Assembly: GCF_018139145.2 (NCBI RefSeq)
Contig: NC_059482.1
Coordinates: 5,964,294-6,028,293, forward strand
Length of the DNA stretch: 64,000 bases
Source: Gymnogyps californianus
Taxonomy: Eukaryota > Chordata > Aves > Accipitriformes > Cathartidae
Direction: 5' to 3'
In this document: positions 1-13,319 of the stretch, piece after piece
Layout: every line of letters starts with the position of its first letter
Numbering within the stretch: position 1 is the stretch's first letter
Position numbers and translations under genes: made by a program
Notes under the pieces: model-generated
What the model saw: only the letters and a program-made list of their open reading frames with translations
What the model was told of the DNA's origin: nothing
The model's database searches: none

Positions 1-1708
1 AATTTACTTAAGCATTTAGGTGTTTAAGCCACATCGACTTACAGTGCCTTTGGAAGTCTGTGCCTTTCTTTTTTAAACCATTGAAGAATAGAACTTGTTG
101 CATTCTCTCAGTTTTGAGACAGTGCTGAGATAATTTACAGTGATAACAGCATCACTGCAGAGCTAAAATGGAAAGACCTTTCTTTTGGTATGTGTGTAAT
201 GAAAAGTGTGATGTTTTCAAATACTGAATGACCAATGAATCAATATTTCCCCAATGTTTTTCAGACACAGTATGATAAAGTAGTCTTTCAGATTACTGAT
301 TTCAGGTTGGTATTAATCTTTTTCATCACACCTCTATAAGTAAGGCTTTTGTTATTGCTTTTTTTTGTACACTGAACTGGTAATCTGATCTCACTTGTTG
401 AGACTTAAGCATCGTTCTATAAAAACAGCTTTGGGCTAAAAATTATTTTAATTTTTGACAGTTTCCATATGATTTTCATTGTTTGTGCCCACCACTAAAT
501 TATCTCAAAACGTTGTACCATGGCTAAAGGCTAAATTGGGTCTCTCCGAGAAATGTTTAATTCTTAGGCAACATTTATTCATATATGATTTAATAAGACA
601 GCACAAGAACTAGATTAATGTAATTTGAAAAATGAAAGTGGAAGGAGAAAATTATTTGCTTTCCAGCCAGAAGTGAAGGGAGCATTTTTTTGACTGCCAC
701 CTTCTTTGCCTTCCCTGTGGCTCTTGTGATGATACCCCAGTGGAGAAGATGTAATGGTGGTGACTCAGCTATGGACAGTGTTCAAAACAACCACCACCAG
801 ATGAGCATTGTATGAACCAATTGCTTATGAGTGCTATTTATTGCACATCATCCGTAGGGCTGTACTGGAAGGAGATTGCAATTGAAATCAGGGCTTTTTG
901 TGGTGCAACCTGCTCAGACCCACACTAAGAGATAATGGCTGCCCCAAGTGCTAACAGGTGAAATGCTATGGTAGCTTATAGGTGGCCAGACCTTTTTACC
1001 AGATGGGGGAATCTAGAAGACCCTTAAAAGAGTCAGAAATGGGGAATTCTAATTTACAAGCTATTGCTGTAAGACTGTCTTTTCCCACTAATAAATCAAT
1101 GAACTAAGAAGGAGGTAAGCTTTGTCTGAATTTCAATGGGTAAACAGGGTAAGTAAAAACTGTGTAAAAGACAAGGGGTATGTCGACACTACCACACTGA
1201 CAGGTCCCCCAGAACTGAGCTGTTGTTGAGCCAGGTGATTCAGGTTCTGCCTGGGCTGGAGCTAGAGCAGCACAGGTCTCAGTGTGGACTGCAAAATCTC
1301 TCTGAGATGCTGGGTAAGGGCTGTGCTAACAGCCCAGCTCCTACAGTGTAGCACTTCTTGCAGGCGGGACCTACTTAATGGAAAGAAACCTGGAAAAGCC
1401 ATAAACAAACTGCTCACAATGTGCAATGGACCTTGCCTGCAGCACAGGGCAAGTTTGTGCTGCGCTGTGTTTGCACTGCACAGGTATTCCTTGTAGTGCA
1501 TGACTGTCTTTCTGCCAATATTATTATTGATGCTTTACATTAGATCACATATCCTGATTGTTTTCTGATTCCCCTGTTGAGAAGGACTTTTAATCTTCCT
1601 CCACGTATCTTGGTTTAGTACTGTAGTTGCACCTACGCTTCTGCCCCCATGATGGTGTGTGCCCAGGAGGCTGGGGCATGTCCACTGTCTCCCTTGCAGA
1701 AGAAACTA

Positions 1709-1727
1709 TGTGTGTGTGTGTGTGTGT
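1709..1727 (+). repeat. (TG)n microsatellite
   Basis: About nine uninterrupted TG dinucleotides. It is a simple sequence repeat with no gene nearby. Confidence 0.9.
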
Positions 1728-3880
1728 ATCTCTGTATAGGGACAGCATAAGCAGGCAAACCCATAAAGAATTTAATTAGGTTAAGGATAAGTTTCAAAGA
1801 GGATATAAGCCTCTAAAACGTAGACATAAACAGAGCTTGCCATGGGGCATGTGTGTCCTTATGCTGCTGCTGAGGACACTGCAGAGGCAGCCACTGGCTT
1901 CTGTCTTAAAGACCAAGCTGTGGGCCAGTGATCATAGCTTGTGACAAGCTCTAAACTCTGCTCCGCTCTTTCAGGCTGTATAATTTTTTTTTTTCCCCTC
2001 CCATGAAACAATAAGGTTTCACTTTTACTTTGGACTCCATCTCAAATTTATGTTGACCATTAGTCATACCCTTTAAATGAATCTATAAATAAAAGTCAGA
2101 CTGAAACTGTGCCCCCTCCCGCCTGCCAGTATACTACATGCTACAATAAAATGCTTCTCCAGCAAACTCTTGCTTCTTGCTAAATAGTCTGACTCATGTT
2201 TTCTGGTTAGGGAAAAGGGAGTGGCATCCTGCAAGGGCTGCGAACCCCAGTGCAGCTTCATGTGATACAGTGAGTGTGCAGTATGGAAAGGAAAATACAG
2301 TCTTTGTTTGCTTAGCTTTATGGTTGAGATGTAATTAATGGCAAATGGGTCAAAAGTATGGATTATAAAATCATGGTATAAGTGAAATTCATGTGTTAAT
2401 AAAGAAGTCCTAAAATGTCTTTTTCTTAAATCAATGTCGGGCTATTAAAAAAACCCCTCTAGTCTGATGACTGAAAAAGTGCAGACACATGGAAATATTC
2501 TTATAGTTTCCAGATTATTTTCATTCCAAGGTGTTTAGAGTAGCTCCATATTCATTTTAAATTTTTGTTCTGTTTTGGGAGTTATTCCTGGTTAGTAATA
2601 ATTTCCAAATTTTCTCATAAGCATGACCAAAATGTTAAGATACTTAAATTCAATTAAATATTTAAGTAACCATCTCAGAAAAAAAAAAGTGTAAATTCTG
2701 TCAGTACATTTTAAAAGTAACAAAGGAACATTCGTGAAAATCCTCCCCCAAAATTACAGGAATGACAACTTTTTTTTTCTTTTTAGATGTTGTTTTCTTT
2801 CTTTGTTAGATTTTTGATCAAGTCTCTTGCTACAAGAAAAAGATCCCAGAAATATGCAGGTCTTACTTTGTGTATTAATATATAAACCAGCTGTAATTTA
2901 AAAGAAGTGGAACCAACCTCTTGCACTCAGGATGCCTAATATTATCCAGTATAAAAAGTCTGAACATTTCTTTGAGAAGCATTATCATCCCCACAGCTTA
3001 CAGCAATCTTTATATACTTAGCAAGGAAAAACAACCCAAGAACAAAACAGAAAACCAAGCCTCCAAGGTTACAAAGTGGCCTTTACTGGTCCAGTGCCAT
3101 TCCTTTCAGATTTAACCAAGCTGTGAGAAGTTAAAAATCGCCATTGCCCTTCTCTCGCAGGCGATCCTCAGGGAAATCCAGTCAGTCTGCTAAAATCACT
3201 GAACTCTGCAGAGCCCAGCACATGCTGCCAGCAGCGCAGGAGCAGACACAGAGCAGTGTCCTGAGGATGCCCGGGAGGTCTGGGGAGAGCAAAGTGGCAC
3301 CGTCCTCCCCATCTAGCATCCCACCCTCATCTTACTCAGGATCTGGTCTGGTTGTTTTGTAACCCCACTTTTGGAGCACTGTATGAACCCAGCACATGGT
3401 GCTAAAAATGCAGTACAATCTTTCGAAGATAATAGCCTTCTCCTGTTGTGAGCTGATATATATTTTGCCCTGTGTCCCAGTGATGGGAACCTGTTTTAAG
3501 TAGCAAGTAATCAATCCTCCTTCTGGTATTCATTCACAACAGAGAGAGCATGTTAGAAGTTGTATGTGCCACAAATGTTTTCTTTAATCTGAGTGTTTAA
3601 AAATTCAGTCTAGTAATTAATATATGGGAGATGGTAAAAATCCACACAGAAGTTAGAGGAGGTTCAGAATTATGGTGATTATGCAAGCTCTGTTCATTTC
3701 CATGCATGTAGGTATTGTGATCTTGGACTACATGGTCACATTTTGTCTCTGACAGCCTGCCTGCCACAATGCACAGGCTGGATGCACAAGGGAGACAAAT
3801 TAAGATTGCAAGTGCAGCTGTAAATGTGACATTTGGAAAGTCTGAAATAGAACAGAAATAGCATTATTTTAATGTAGCTT

Positions 3881-3896
3881 TTTGTATGCATACAAA
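3881..3896 (+). repeat. 16-bp perfect palindrome
   Basis: TTTGTATGCATACAAA is fully self-complementary, with an ATGCAT centre of the kind bound by POU-family dimers. The binding role is only a guess. Confidence 0.8.
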
Positions 3897-4674
3897 TAAG
3901 CTTGTGGCTTATGTTCATCTCTCAGGTGCTGAGGCTTTGATATTTGTTGTGTTTAGTGGCTCTGTACTTGTCACTTCTAGAAATGGGTGTTAAGCACAGT
4001 GGTGGAATGAAGATTCAGTTCCTTGGGTCCTTGCACCTAGGTAAGGTGCATTTCACTGCACCTTGAATCAAATTATTGTCAATGTTAAAGATACGTTAAT
4101 TCATTACAAGTCTGGAAAGACACGTGCTATTGATTGTGTTCTGCCTTAGTAAGAATTTTTCCCAGTTTTCTCATCCCTGTCCTCATCTGTAATGGCCTGT
4201 CTGCTGAATATCACTTTTAGGCAGCATTGCTGTGGGTCCAACTGTTTGTAAAATTTGGTAAGTGAATGAATACCAGATTTTCTTTTTATAGAAAAAGAAG
4301 TATTTTTTATAAGCTTTAATTAGTCAAATGACAAAAACAAAGTTTGTAAAGCTAATACTGTGTGAGCTCACATTGTATGAGCGTCCTGAAAGATGACCAG
4401 AATGACTTAGACATAGTGGCATCCAGCTACTGTATTTGTCTGTGCATGTCGGAGTTACTGAGTATCCCAGTAATACTTGTATGTATTGTAGGCACAAACC
4501 ATGCTTGTGCTGAGGGGATATATATACATCCCTTATTTTGAAATCTGGGCTTGGAATGATAAAATAATAAGCAAGTATTAGCCTGTTTGGTTTTTGATAG
4601 TAGAATGCAAAATTGGATTAGACCATAATGTCTCTTTGGAAGAACACATTTGTTAATTATTTCTTAGGAAGTTT

Positions 4675-4688
4675 AAAAAAAAAAAAAA
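4675..4688 (+). repeat. Poly(A) run
   Basis: Fourteen consecutive A residues. No target-site duplication or retrogene body was found upstream, so it is treated as a simple homopolymer rather than a retroposon tail. Confidence 0.7.
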
Positions 4689-5575
4689 CATTGTGAAAAG
4701 TAGAGTCAAAACCTTACCTTGCATAGAATCTGCTTAGGTGACTTTATATAGGAAAAGTGGGGTGGTGGGGTAGTCGCACAAAGAGGTAGGCTTCTGGGAA
4801 TGGAAAATGACATTTTTTGGCTCTGCCACCTATGCTTAAATGAATGCCACTGACTTAACAGGAAGAGAAAGTGATAACGAATGTAGTGGCTGCTGCGAAA
4901 CGTGAGCTATGATCTGCTTTACTCCAAGCCACTAGCCCTCAGGGTGAATTTACAAGGTCCTAGATGAGCTTGGAAGATATCAGCCTGTCCTGGCATGGTG
5001 AAAGGAGAGATGGAGGAGATGCGGGAATGGCACGTTTTACAGTGGTGCTGGACCAGCCATAGTCAGACCTCACAGGTCTTCTTGCTTATTTTCACCTGCA
5101 CTGCTAACGAAGCTTTTGCATGCTCTAGAGCAGCCATAAATCTGTGCACAATCTGTTACTGCTTTAATACTTCCCCTTTCATATCACTTAATACAAGTTC
5201 AGTCAATACACCACCTGATTCTATGCAATGCATTACTAAGGTGTGCATTGAGGCAATTGGTTTATTATTTTGATTGCATTAAAAAGCTGCACCTGGAATA
5301 TCCAAAAAAATACTGCAAATATTTTGCGTCCTCTGTTATCACGACCATTGCTTGATTCCTTAATGAAGATACAAATGGCTTATTCCACTATGGAAAGGGA
5401 AAAGAACATTGTCTGACCATATGGTGTCATCTCCATACAGGAAGTTTAAAATAGAGTGAAACTGTTTCTGATAGATATGACAAAAAGCAAAAGCATTTTA
5501 CCACAAAGTGATGACTTTTTTTTGAAGAAGGTGCTCTTTATCCCAGAAACAACATAAGCATGACATGATGTGGCT

Positions 5576-5589
5576 GTTACCATGGCAAC
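5576..5589. promoter_or_regulatory. Perfect palindromic RFX X-box in intergenic DNA
   Basis: GTTACCATGGCAAC fits the full 14-bp X-box consensus GTTRCCATGGYAAC with both half sites intact. It sits far from any recognised exon, about 39 kb beyond the DYNLRB2 3' end. A distal enhancer or silencer bound by RFX dimers is possible. A chance match cannot be excluded, although a complete two-sided match is rare. Confidence 0.45.
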
Positions 5590-7104
5590 TAATTATTTTT
5601 TATTGAACAACAAGAATAAGCACAATAGCTTCACAAAACCCAGCATATCTTGGCAAGCAAGTTAAAATATCCCGGGGCATCATCAACATGTGCAGTTATC
5701 ATTTTTAGTTTCCTTTTTTTTTCTTTCAGAGGTTTTTTATTTTTTGAATATGAACAAATACATTTGATTATGGGTCAGAAAAGGTACGTTACTTTCTCAT
5801 CTGACTTCTTCCTTTACCGAAATCTCCTCTCGACATTGTTGCACTACTGATGCGTCGTGGTCATTTAAGTTACAATAGGAGATGTCTGCCTTGGTTATGC
5901 ACTTGAATTGACGAGCCCACATTTTCAGAAGTTGCCCGAGTAAGGAGTGAAAGGTTGACAATTTAGCTGACAGGAGAACATGACAAGGAAAACAGAACAG
6001 ATGGGAGCCTTGAAAATACCATTCGCTAGAAGTATGTGGAATCAATTTATCCACAATAATAGTACAATGAAGAATCTTATTCTGTAATTACGAGGCTGAA
6101 AGAGAGATGATTTTGATCCAGATATTATTGATTTAGTAGACTGTGGTTAATAAAGTAATTCAGAAATTGTAGTGTCTGATTCAGGCCTGGCTGAAGTCAA
6201 CTGCACATTCTTTTATTTAGAGACCCTTTTAATAAATTGGAATGAACTTTAATGAACATCACACTGAATACAGGCGTCAAAGGTGATGTATTGATGTTAC
6301 CAAAGTTGATGGAACTTTTGCTCTGTTTGCACAGTGTTGTCCAGATAGAGAGGCAAGGAGAAAGACCATGACATACTTCTTCCTTTAACATCCAGAAGTA
6401 CGTAGGTTTGGATAGATTACTTCAGAAATACTGATGTTTGCAATAGCAAATATCACAGTGAGTGAAGGTTCTCATCCTATGATAGTTTGCGTGTATATAA
6501 TTCAGTTTGTATAATTCACTATGCTAAATTCATACTCTCACTCCTGTTATTGCAGACCATCTTGAAGGCAAGTATAATATTAGCCTCAATAGCAGTATTG
6601 CTGCTATAATTTCAATTATGCATGCAGGCTCATCTGAGGACAAATTAGATATACTGCCAAAGCCAAAACATTTCAGGAATTTTTCCATCTCCATTTGATA
6701 TATCAGAATGAAAGAAGAAAATCTCCATCTCGGTTCTACCGTTTAGGATGACCTTATAACTGAATATCACTGGTTTGATTCTAGCCTCAATTAGGGACAA
6801 AAAATGATCCCTCAACCACATATTCAACCTCAAAGTCAATATTTTGGTTTGGTTCAGAGCCGGTTGTGTTAAACCAGTTAAGGTCAGATTTAGTCTGGAG
6901 AGGCTGCAAAATTACAGGATCAAATGACACATGATGTACTGTGAAACTGAATTGCATTAGAGGTTGCATAAACAGAATTAATATTGCTTAACATTGCTCC
7001 AACATCCGAAGCAGTAAGAAATCAGAGTGAACGTGATTGAGAATGTCCATCTGTAGAAAAAGTACAGTTGTGTGATGGAGAATTGGCCGAGACCTGCCAG
7101 GAAG

Positions 7105-7143
7105 GCTCACGTCTCACAGGAGGTGGTGCTCACGTCCAGGAGG
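7105..7143 (+). repeat. Imperfect direct repeat with CACGT cores
   Basis: The 19-bp sequence GCTCACGTCTCACAGGAGG at 7105-7123 recurs at 7128-7143 as a 16-bp version with the central TCA missing. Each copy contains GCTCACGT. It could be a small tandem duplication or a paired binding site. Confidence 0.6.
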
Positions 7144-8716
7144 GTCTCTTTCTTTGAGTCATGGCTGAATCAACAGGCCAGCCTGCGGATTAGGGGAAAT
7201 GGCCACTGAAAGGAACAGGACAAAATATCCATTGTCGTGCTGTTACTGTTGGCTGTCTTTTCACTGAAATACAAAAGAGAGGTTTACTTGTTCACTGCTG
7301 GTGAAGATTTAGTGGTTCTGTTTGTAGAGTTGGGAGTGCCGACTTAAGTGCCCTGCACCAATTCTGATTGAGATTAATTAATTCTACTGACCCAAAAATG
7401 CTCCTGAGAAGCTCCATCCAACTGTGCTAGTAAGAGTGACTAAAATGTAACTTATCTACCACTGACTTTGGTTAAGACCAGTACAGCAAGTTACTAATTT
7501 TGGTAGTTAGTCCCTAGAAAGTCGCTATTTGCTTCTGCTGACGTGGATAGAGGCAGTAACCTCTGGGGAAGGGGAGAGGTGGGGTAGTTTGTGGAGTGTT
7601 GTATGTTCTCACATCCCTTTAGGATGAGTCACTGGAGCTTCCCGCTAGTTTTGTCAGGCGCCTGATTCTTCAGTTGTTAGTGAGCCTACATAAGTAGCAC
7701 TCAAGTTCTTGCTGCTGCTGATGAAGAAACTCCTCACATCATCTCTGTGTATGAGAAGACTTGGCTGTGTGATCATCAGGGGAGAAAGCAATACTGGGAA
7801 ATAGTGCTAGCTGGAAAACTAAAATGTTGACACTCCCCCTCCGCAAAGTAATTTTAAAATTTATGTAAATAGTTGAATTTTCATTCATAAATACTTGTAT
7901 TTATGTATTGTATCTTGATGAAACGCTGAATGTTAAAAGGCAAAAGTACTTGGTCCCATTGATCTCATTTACTGTAGAAAAGCCTGGAGTGTTAAAAACT
8001 GTTTTCAGAAAGATGCCTAGTCCCTTCTAAAAAGCCTAAATGGGATGGTGGCCTGTGCAGAAATACTGGTTTCATTCATGAAATGTAGAGCATTCAGCAA
8101 ACTGACACAGAAGCCAGGAGATGTATAGTTCTGTGATGACAAACTATAAAGATAAACAAGCCTTTGTGGAATTTGCAGTGAAAAGGAATCATTTATTAGA
8201 AAGATGCATGCTTTCTCAAGCTTTTTCATTTTCTTTCTGGCACTCTGTACGAGGTCCTCCAGACACCACTAATAGAGCAATGCCTAGAGGAGTCTCCAAG
8301 AGCTGAAACTGTGGCACAAAGGGTGGGAGACTGGGCTGAGAGGATCCGTGTAACTACGCGGATACACACCAGCTGAGAATGTAATTCTAAGTGCAGATTG
8401 AGTTGGTCATAGCTCAAAAAGAAATTTATTTTTATCATTGAAATAAACCCGTGCAAGCAGTAGATGCCAATGAGTTCACATTCCTCAGCCAGCACTCATG
8501 AGAGTGATCCCTATTCATATGTGTAGGCAAGAGAAGTCAACTCTCGAGCAAGTACAGGTTGCAGGTCAGACTGTCATTGACTTCTTCACTTGCCTAACAT
8601 GATTATATTGTATCTAGGAGTGGGATGCTGACAGCGTTTTTTCATTGTTGCTGTTGGAGGACAAGGACAATGGACTGCAAATTAGAAGTTCAGGGCAAAT
8701 CAGTTATGTTATGTTT

Positions 8717-8762
8717 AAACATTATTTTGAAATGGAATAAAACATTATTTTGAAATGGAATA
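8717..8762 (+). repeat. Perfect 23-bp tandem duplication
   Basis: Positions 8717-8739 and 8740-8762 are identical and directly adjacent. The unit starts AAACATTATTTTG and ends GGAATA. The lack of any difference implies a recent duplication or conserved use. Confidence 0.9.
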
Positions 8763-11700
8763 TAACATGACATAATGTTATAAGGAAACAGATTTGACTG
8801 CCCAGTCACCTTTATACCATGCTGGCAGGGATGGGGCCTTGGAGGAATAGCATATTGCATTATGTTTATGCCCAACTCAATATTCTTTTACAGTATCATA
8901 AGTTTAAAGGTGCTTTTGTTGTAAATGAGAATCAGGAACTGAGAGTTTTTTGCTGATGATTTTCTTTGGCATTTTCTCCTTTATTGAATTGCTAAGAATG
9001 CAATATCCAGCACCGTGTTATATACAGCTGACTTTCTTACAAATAGGTACCTGGCTTTGTATTTACCAGAAGAAATACTTGGCTTTATCACACAGGCTTT
9101 TGCTGAGAGATTTCGTCCTGTAGCTAAGTGACATGAACTTCATATCACTTATAATCAGCGTAAGAAAACATTAAGGGGAAAATAGTGTCTGCCATTGCCT
9201 ACAGGACCAACAATTTTTTCGGTAGAGGTCTATGATATAGTTGGATTTTTCTGATGGTAAATATCAAGCCATATAGAAAGAGTTTTGAAGATCTGTTCCT
9301 AAAAGGGTAAATGGTAGGGAATTACAGCACTCCTGCTATAAAGCCAAAAATGTCTTGTCTTCATACTATTTTAACCAGAAATGCATCTGAGTATGTTGCA
9401 ACACCAAAGAAGGAAACTAGACCTGCAGTGTAGTGGAAAATACCCAAACTAATGTTAACTAGTTGCTCATATGCCAATAGCAGTCTAGCTCTGGAGACAC
9501 TTAGCACCAAGTACCTAACTAGGTGACACTGAGCTCCATGCTGCTTCAGGCAGAACGCTGTGGATGTACTATGAATCCATTACCTACGTCATTTAACGTT
9601 AATTCAGAAAACTGCATCATTGCAGGAGTAATGGCAGTTGTAGGCTGTATCTTTTGACAGCCATGTATTTTCTAAAGCTAACCCCTCTCCTGAACAGGAG
9701 TAGAGGAAACTGTTGATTATCTGTAGAAGAGGCATTTGCTGGCAGGGAAGGAGCTCTTCATGCTCTCTGACTTAGAAGTATATCTCCACCAAAGCCTTCA
9801 GTTTTCTGTAGAGATCTATAAAGTAGCCCTTCTGGGCCCGTATGTGGCATGAAACCATACTTCCAGTTGTTTCTGGTAAAGGCATTGAGTGTGCTCCAGC
9901 AAAAGTTTGAACTGGCGGACAAATCTCATGTTGTTAGCACTTGCTTTACTTTTCAAGAACAATGATTAGGCACTCAGATACTGGGGCGATGACTATTCCA
10001 ATCTGAATAAAGCAGCACAATGAATTGCCTCACCAGCATGTTTTGAAGGAGTAGTTTTTCCTCCTACCCTTTGCCTCCTACTCTGAAGTTTGTAGGAGAT
10101 CCTGTGTATTACAGCAAAAGTATGGTATGCACTGATTGTGCTGAGGGAATTTTCTCACATGCAGCCAAAGGGTTTTTATTTCCCAAATACACTTCTGTGG
10201 CAACACATGAGGACTGTAGTGAAAGAAAAAATTTCCCCTTTTATCTGAACTTCAGCTGGAGTCAAAGCAGTGAAAGATGCTGAGCAGTCTTGTTTTAGCC
10301 TTGTAGAGCACTTAACCATGTGCTTAGGAGGCAAATTTGTGTACAGTCCCATTGACATCGATGGCACTTGTACGTCCATGCTTTGCAGCATCTAGGCCAG
10401 TGCATTTCCACCTACCTGGATCAGGCCTTTGGCATACAACTGCTTTTGCTATCATATAGATATGAGTTAGGAAAACCCACCACAGCTGGTTCATTTGTCA
10501 CTTGAAGAGCCAGCCGATGTATGCAGAAATGAGCTTTTGTCTGCAGTGAGGACCTGAAATACTGAACAGCGTGAGTGGTGGCACAAGCTCACGTCCTCCT
10601 CAGAGGTGATGTGACTAGTGCAACTCACTGAGCCACTGTCACACCTTTAGGTCTTGTCCTGCAGAGGCTTCCTGTGCTGGACATTATATGTGGTTATATT
10701 CGCATGGAAAGACATCCCCTTTCCATAAGGCTCCTTAAGAACTAGGCCTAGCAGGCTACACCTGATTAATTTAAAAGGTGATTATCGTAATCTGTAACAC
10801 TGTTCTTGGACTGCAGACATTGCAAGGACAAATGAGAGTAGAGTTTGGCCTGCAAACTGTAGTTTACAGATAATATAGTCATTTAGTGGACATCAAATGT
10901 CATTTATTGGAGAAGCCCTCAGAAACAGCTTCCGAAATCACAATATTTGGAAGAGCAGCAGCCAGTCAAGAATAGGTGTGTGCTCCATACTGTGTATGGA
11001 GGTGCAAGGCTGACATGCTAGTCACCCTTCTCATCTGTGTACTCCATACTGAGTAGAGACCTGTTGCAATAACCCCATTTAAGTATGGCATGCACACCTC
11101 TAGCCTTGTCCTCACATGGCAGTGGCAGTCAGAGATTGCTCCTCCTGCCCTCTGCGCTGTGCGTGGGACTAACTGATCTGGCAGGTTAAAAGAGGCACAT
11201 TCCCCCGTACAGGCACTCTCTGGAACTGCCCCATTCTCTGCAAAACACAGCAAGCAGCAGTGGGTCCATAAGGCATATCTGAGTCCCTAGCATGTCCTCA
11301 GTCTCCTACGAGCTGGGCAACAACGCAGTGAGAGTGTATGGACTTGGCTGTGCCAAGCACAGGGTCAAACGCAGAGGAGTTGCTGATTTAGTGTTGATCC
11401 CGTAACTAAGAGTTACAAATTAGAGACTACCGCATAGTTGTTGCACATTTTTCAAAGTAAGATATATTTACAAATGCACACATACACATATAAAAATACA
11501 TTATTTATTTCATTAAGAACATTCATTGTCATCTTGAAGTACTGAACATTTAATGCAAAACACTAAAGGAGGTTATGAAAAGGAATGTTTAATCCTGGTG
11601 TTGTTGAAGCATTTCTTAGCATCTACTGTATTAAGTGTTTCAAAGGGTCAAGAGAAGAGCTCAGGATGAGCTGTATGCTTAGAATTTTTTTGGCAGGATG

Positions 11701-13289
11701 GAGTTGACTGAACAATTTAGCTAAGCAAGGAAGATGAGGGGTCAACATGAAAAATTGGAAATGACATATCTGGGCAGCCTTAATGAGACACGTGCAGGCA
11801 TGGGTCAATTCTCCTGATGACATTTCAAGCTCAGAATCACATGGATCCAAACCCCAGCGTACATTCGTTGTGAGTGTGGAGCTTCAGATCAAGTTTAATA
11901 GCAGTTTAGCAACTTTTGGAATATTAAAGAATAAGGCAGCTATCCATGTTATTCTGTAAGTCTGGAATGGATAAAGCAAATGACTAAGTACATCATATTA
12001 GTGCTTTCATTTATATACAATATGAATGTGTATGTGAATGTGTGTTTTTATGTGTATATGCACACATAGCCAAGGTTATGTAGTTATCTCTCTAGAATAT
12101 CTGCAAGAGTTATTCAATAACATCATTTTATTAGATCAGTTCTTCCCTTTCATTAATGTATTTTTCTATACGACATGGTACAACAATAACATGTAAAAAA
12201 AATCTGAGAGCTTAAAAAATGCAAAGATCTGTATAAATTAACAGAAGAAGAAGACATAATGCTTCGGTCAATTTACTCACACCTCTTTTCACACTTTGAA
12301 GAAAATAGGCAAAGGATAGTGAGAACAGAAATGTAAACTCTTTGAGGCTGCAATTGTAGTTAATACCCACAATATCCTCACATTTCAGTGCCTAGTAAAA
12401 TGTTATAGGCTACTACGTTTTTTGTCATCAGTGGATTTTATAGACCATTTTAACGATGTGCAAGCCTTTTACAATTAATAAGCAATTATCGGCCTGTTAA
12501 GGAAGTTGCACAACACTGTGGACTTTGTCTGATAGTTTACGCATTTTGTAGACAAATATGTTGTCAGCCATTAGGTACAGGTCCTAGAGAGATTCCTTTG
12601 GAGAGGTCTACAAATCAGTACTCGGAACAGTGAAATTCACCCCATTATTGACTGAGATTAAAAACCAAACAAACTCTATCAGTGATCGGAAGGTGCATCT
12701 GCTATTTGAAAGGCATAGTTTAGTGCTCCATAAATTCAAACAGCATCACTCATGCGATCTTTGGAATCAATATTTGAATAAGCAATTGTCACAGCTGCCA
12801 CTGCTGCATTGAGTAATTGAAAGTCATTAGTTTTAAGGGGTTCCACTGGCAACATAGAGTCAGTGTGCATTGATATGTTTTCTCTAATCAATAATGTGGG
12901 CAGTAGTCAATCTTCTTGGCTGATAAGCACATCTGCAAGTTAAAATCAGATTATTTACTATTAGTTTTAGTATATACGATATCACCTTTTATGGAAAGTA
13001 GGTCCATATCCAAAGAAGGATAATGATAAAAGCATTAGAAAGAGAGACAGGTTCAGTTGACATAGTTGTTATTTCTTTTGCTAAGGATAAGTTTTGCAGG
13101 GCACTAGCAGATCTTCCCTGACAGACCATAAGCAATAAAACAATTACTAGAAAGAGTGGCTCTTGTGTAATTCAAAAAGAAAATACCAGCAGATGAAAAA
13201 AGCAGCAGGAAACCCCATGTGGGGAAAAATGCCTTGTGTTGTTGATACACTGAAGTGTTTCCTTCATGCTCTTGCGGAGCTATGTTTAA

Positions 13290-13310
13290 TTTGGGAACAG
13301 TGTTCCCAAA
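13290..13310 (+). repeat. 21-bp near-perfect palindrome
   Basis: TTTGGGAACA, one G, then TGTTCCCAAA: ten-base arms with a single-base centre. It resembles a steroid-receptor element, but the half-site spacing is 1 rather than the required 3. Confidence 0.85.
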
Positions 13311-13319
13311 AATGGCTAA

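Noticed and set aside
4675..4688. Poly(A) tail of a processed pseudogene
   Set aside because: No recognisable gene body upstream and no flanking target-site duplication.
13290..13310. Glucocorticoid or androgen response element
   Set aside because: Half sites resemble GGAACA/TGTTCC but are one base apart, whereas the receptors need three.
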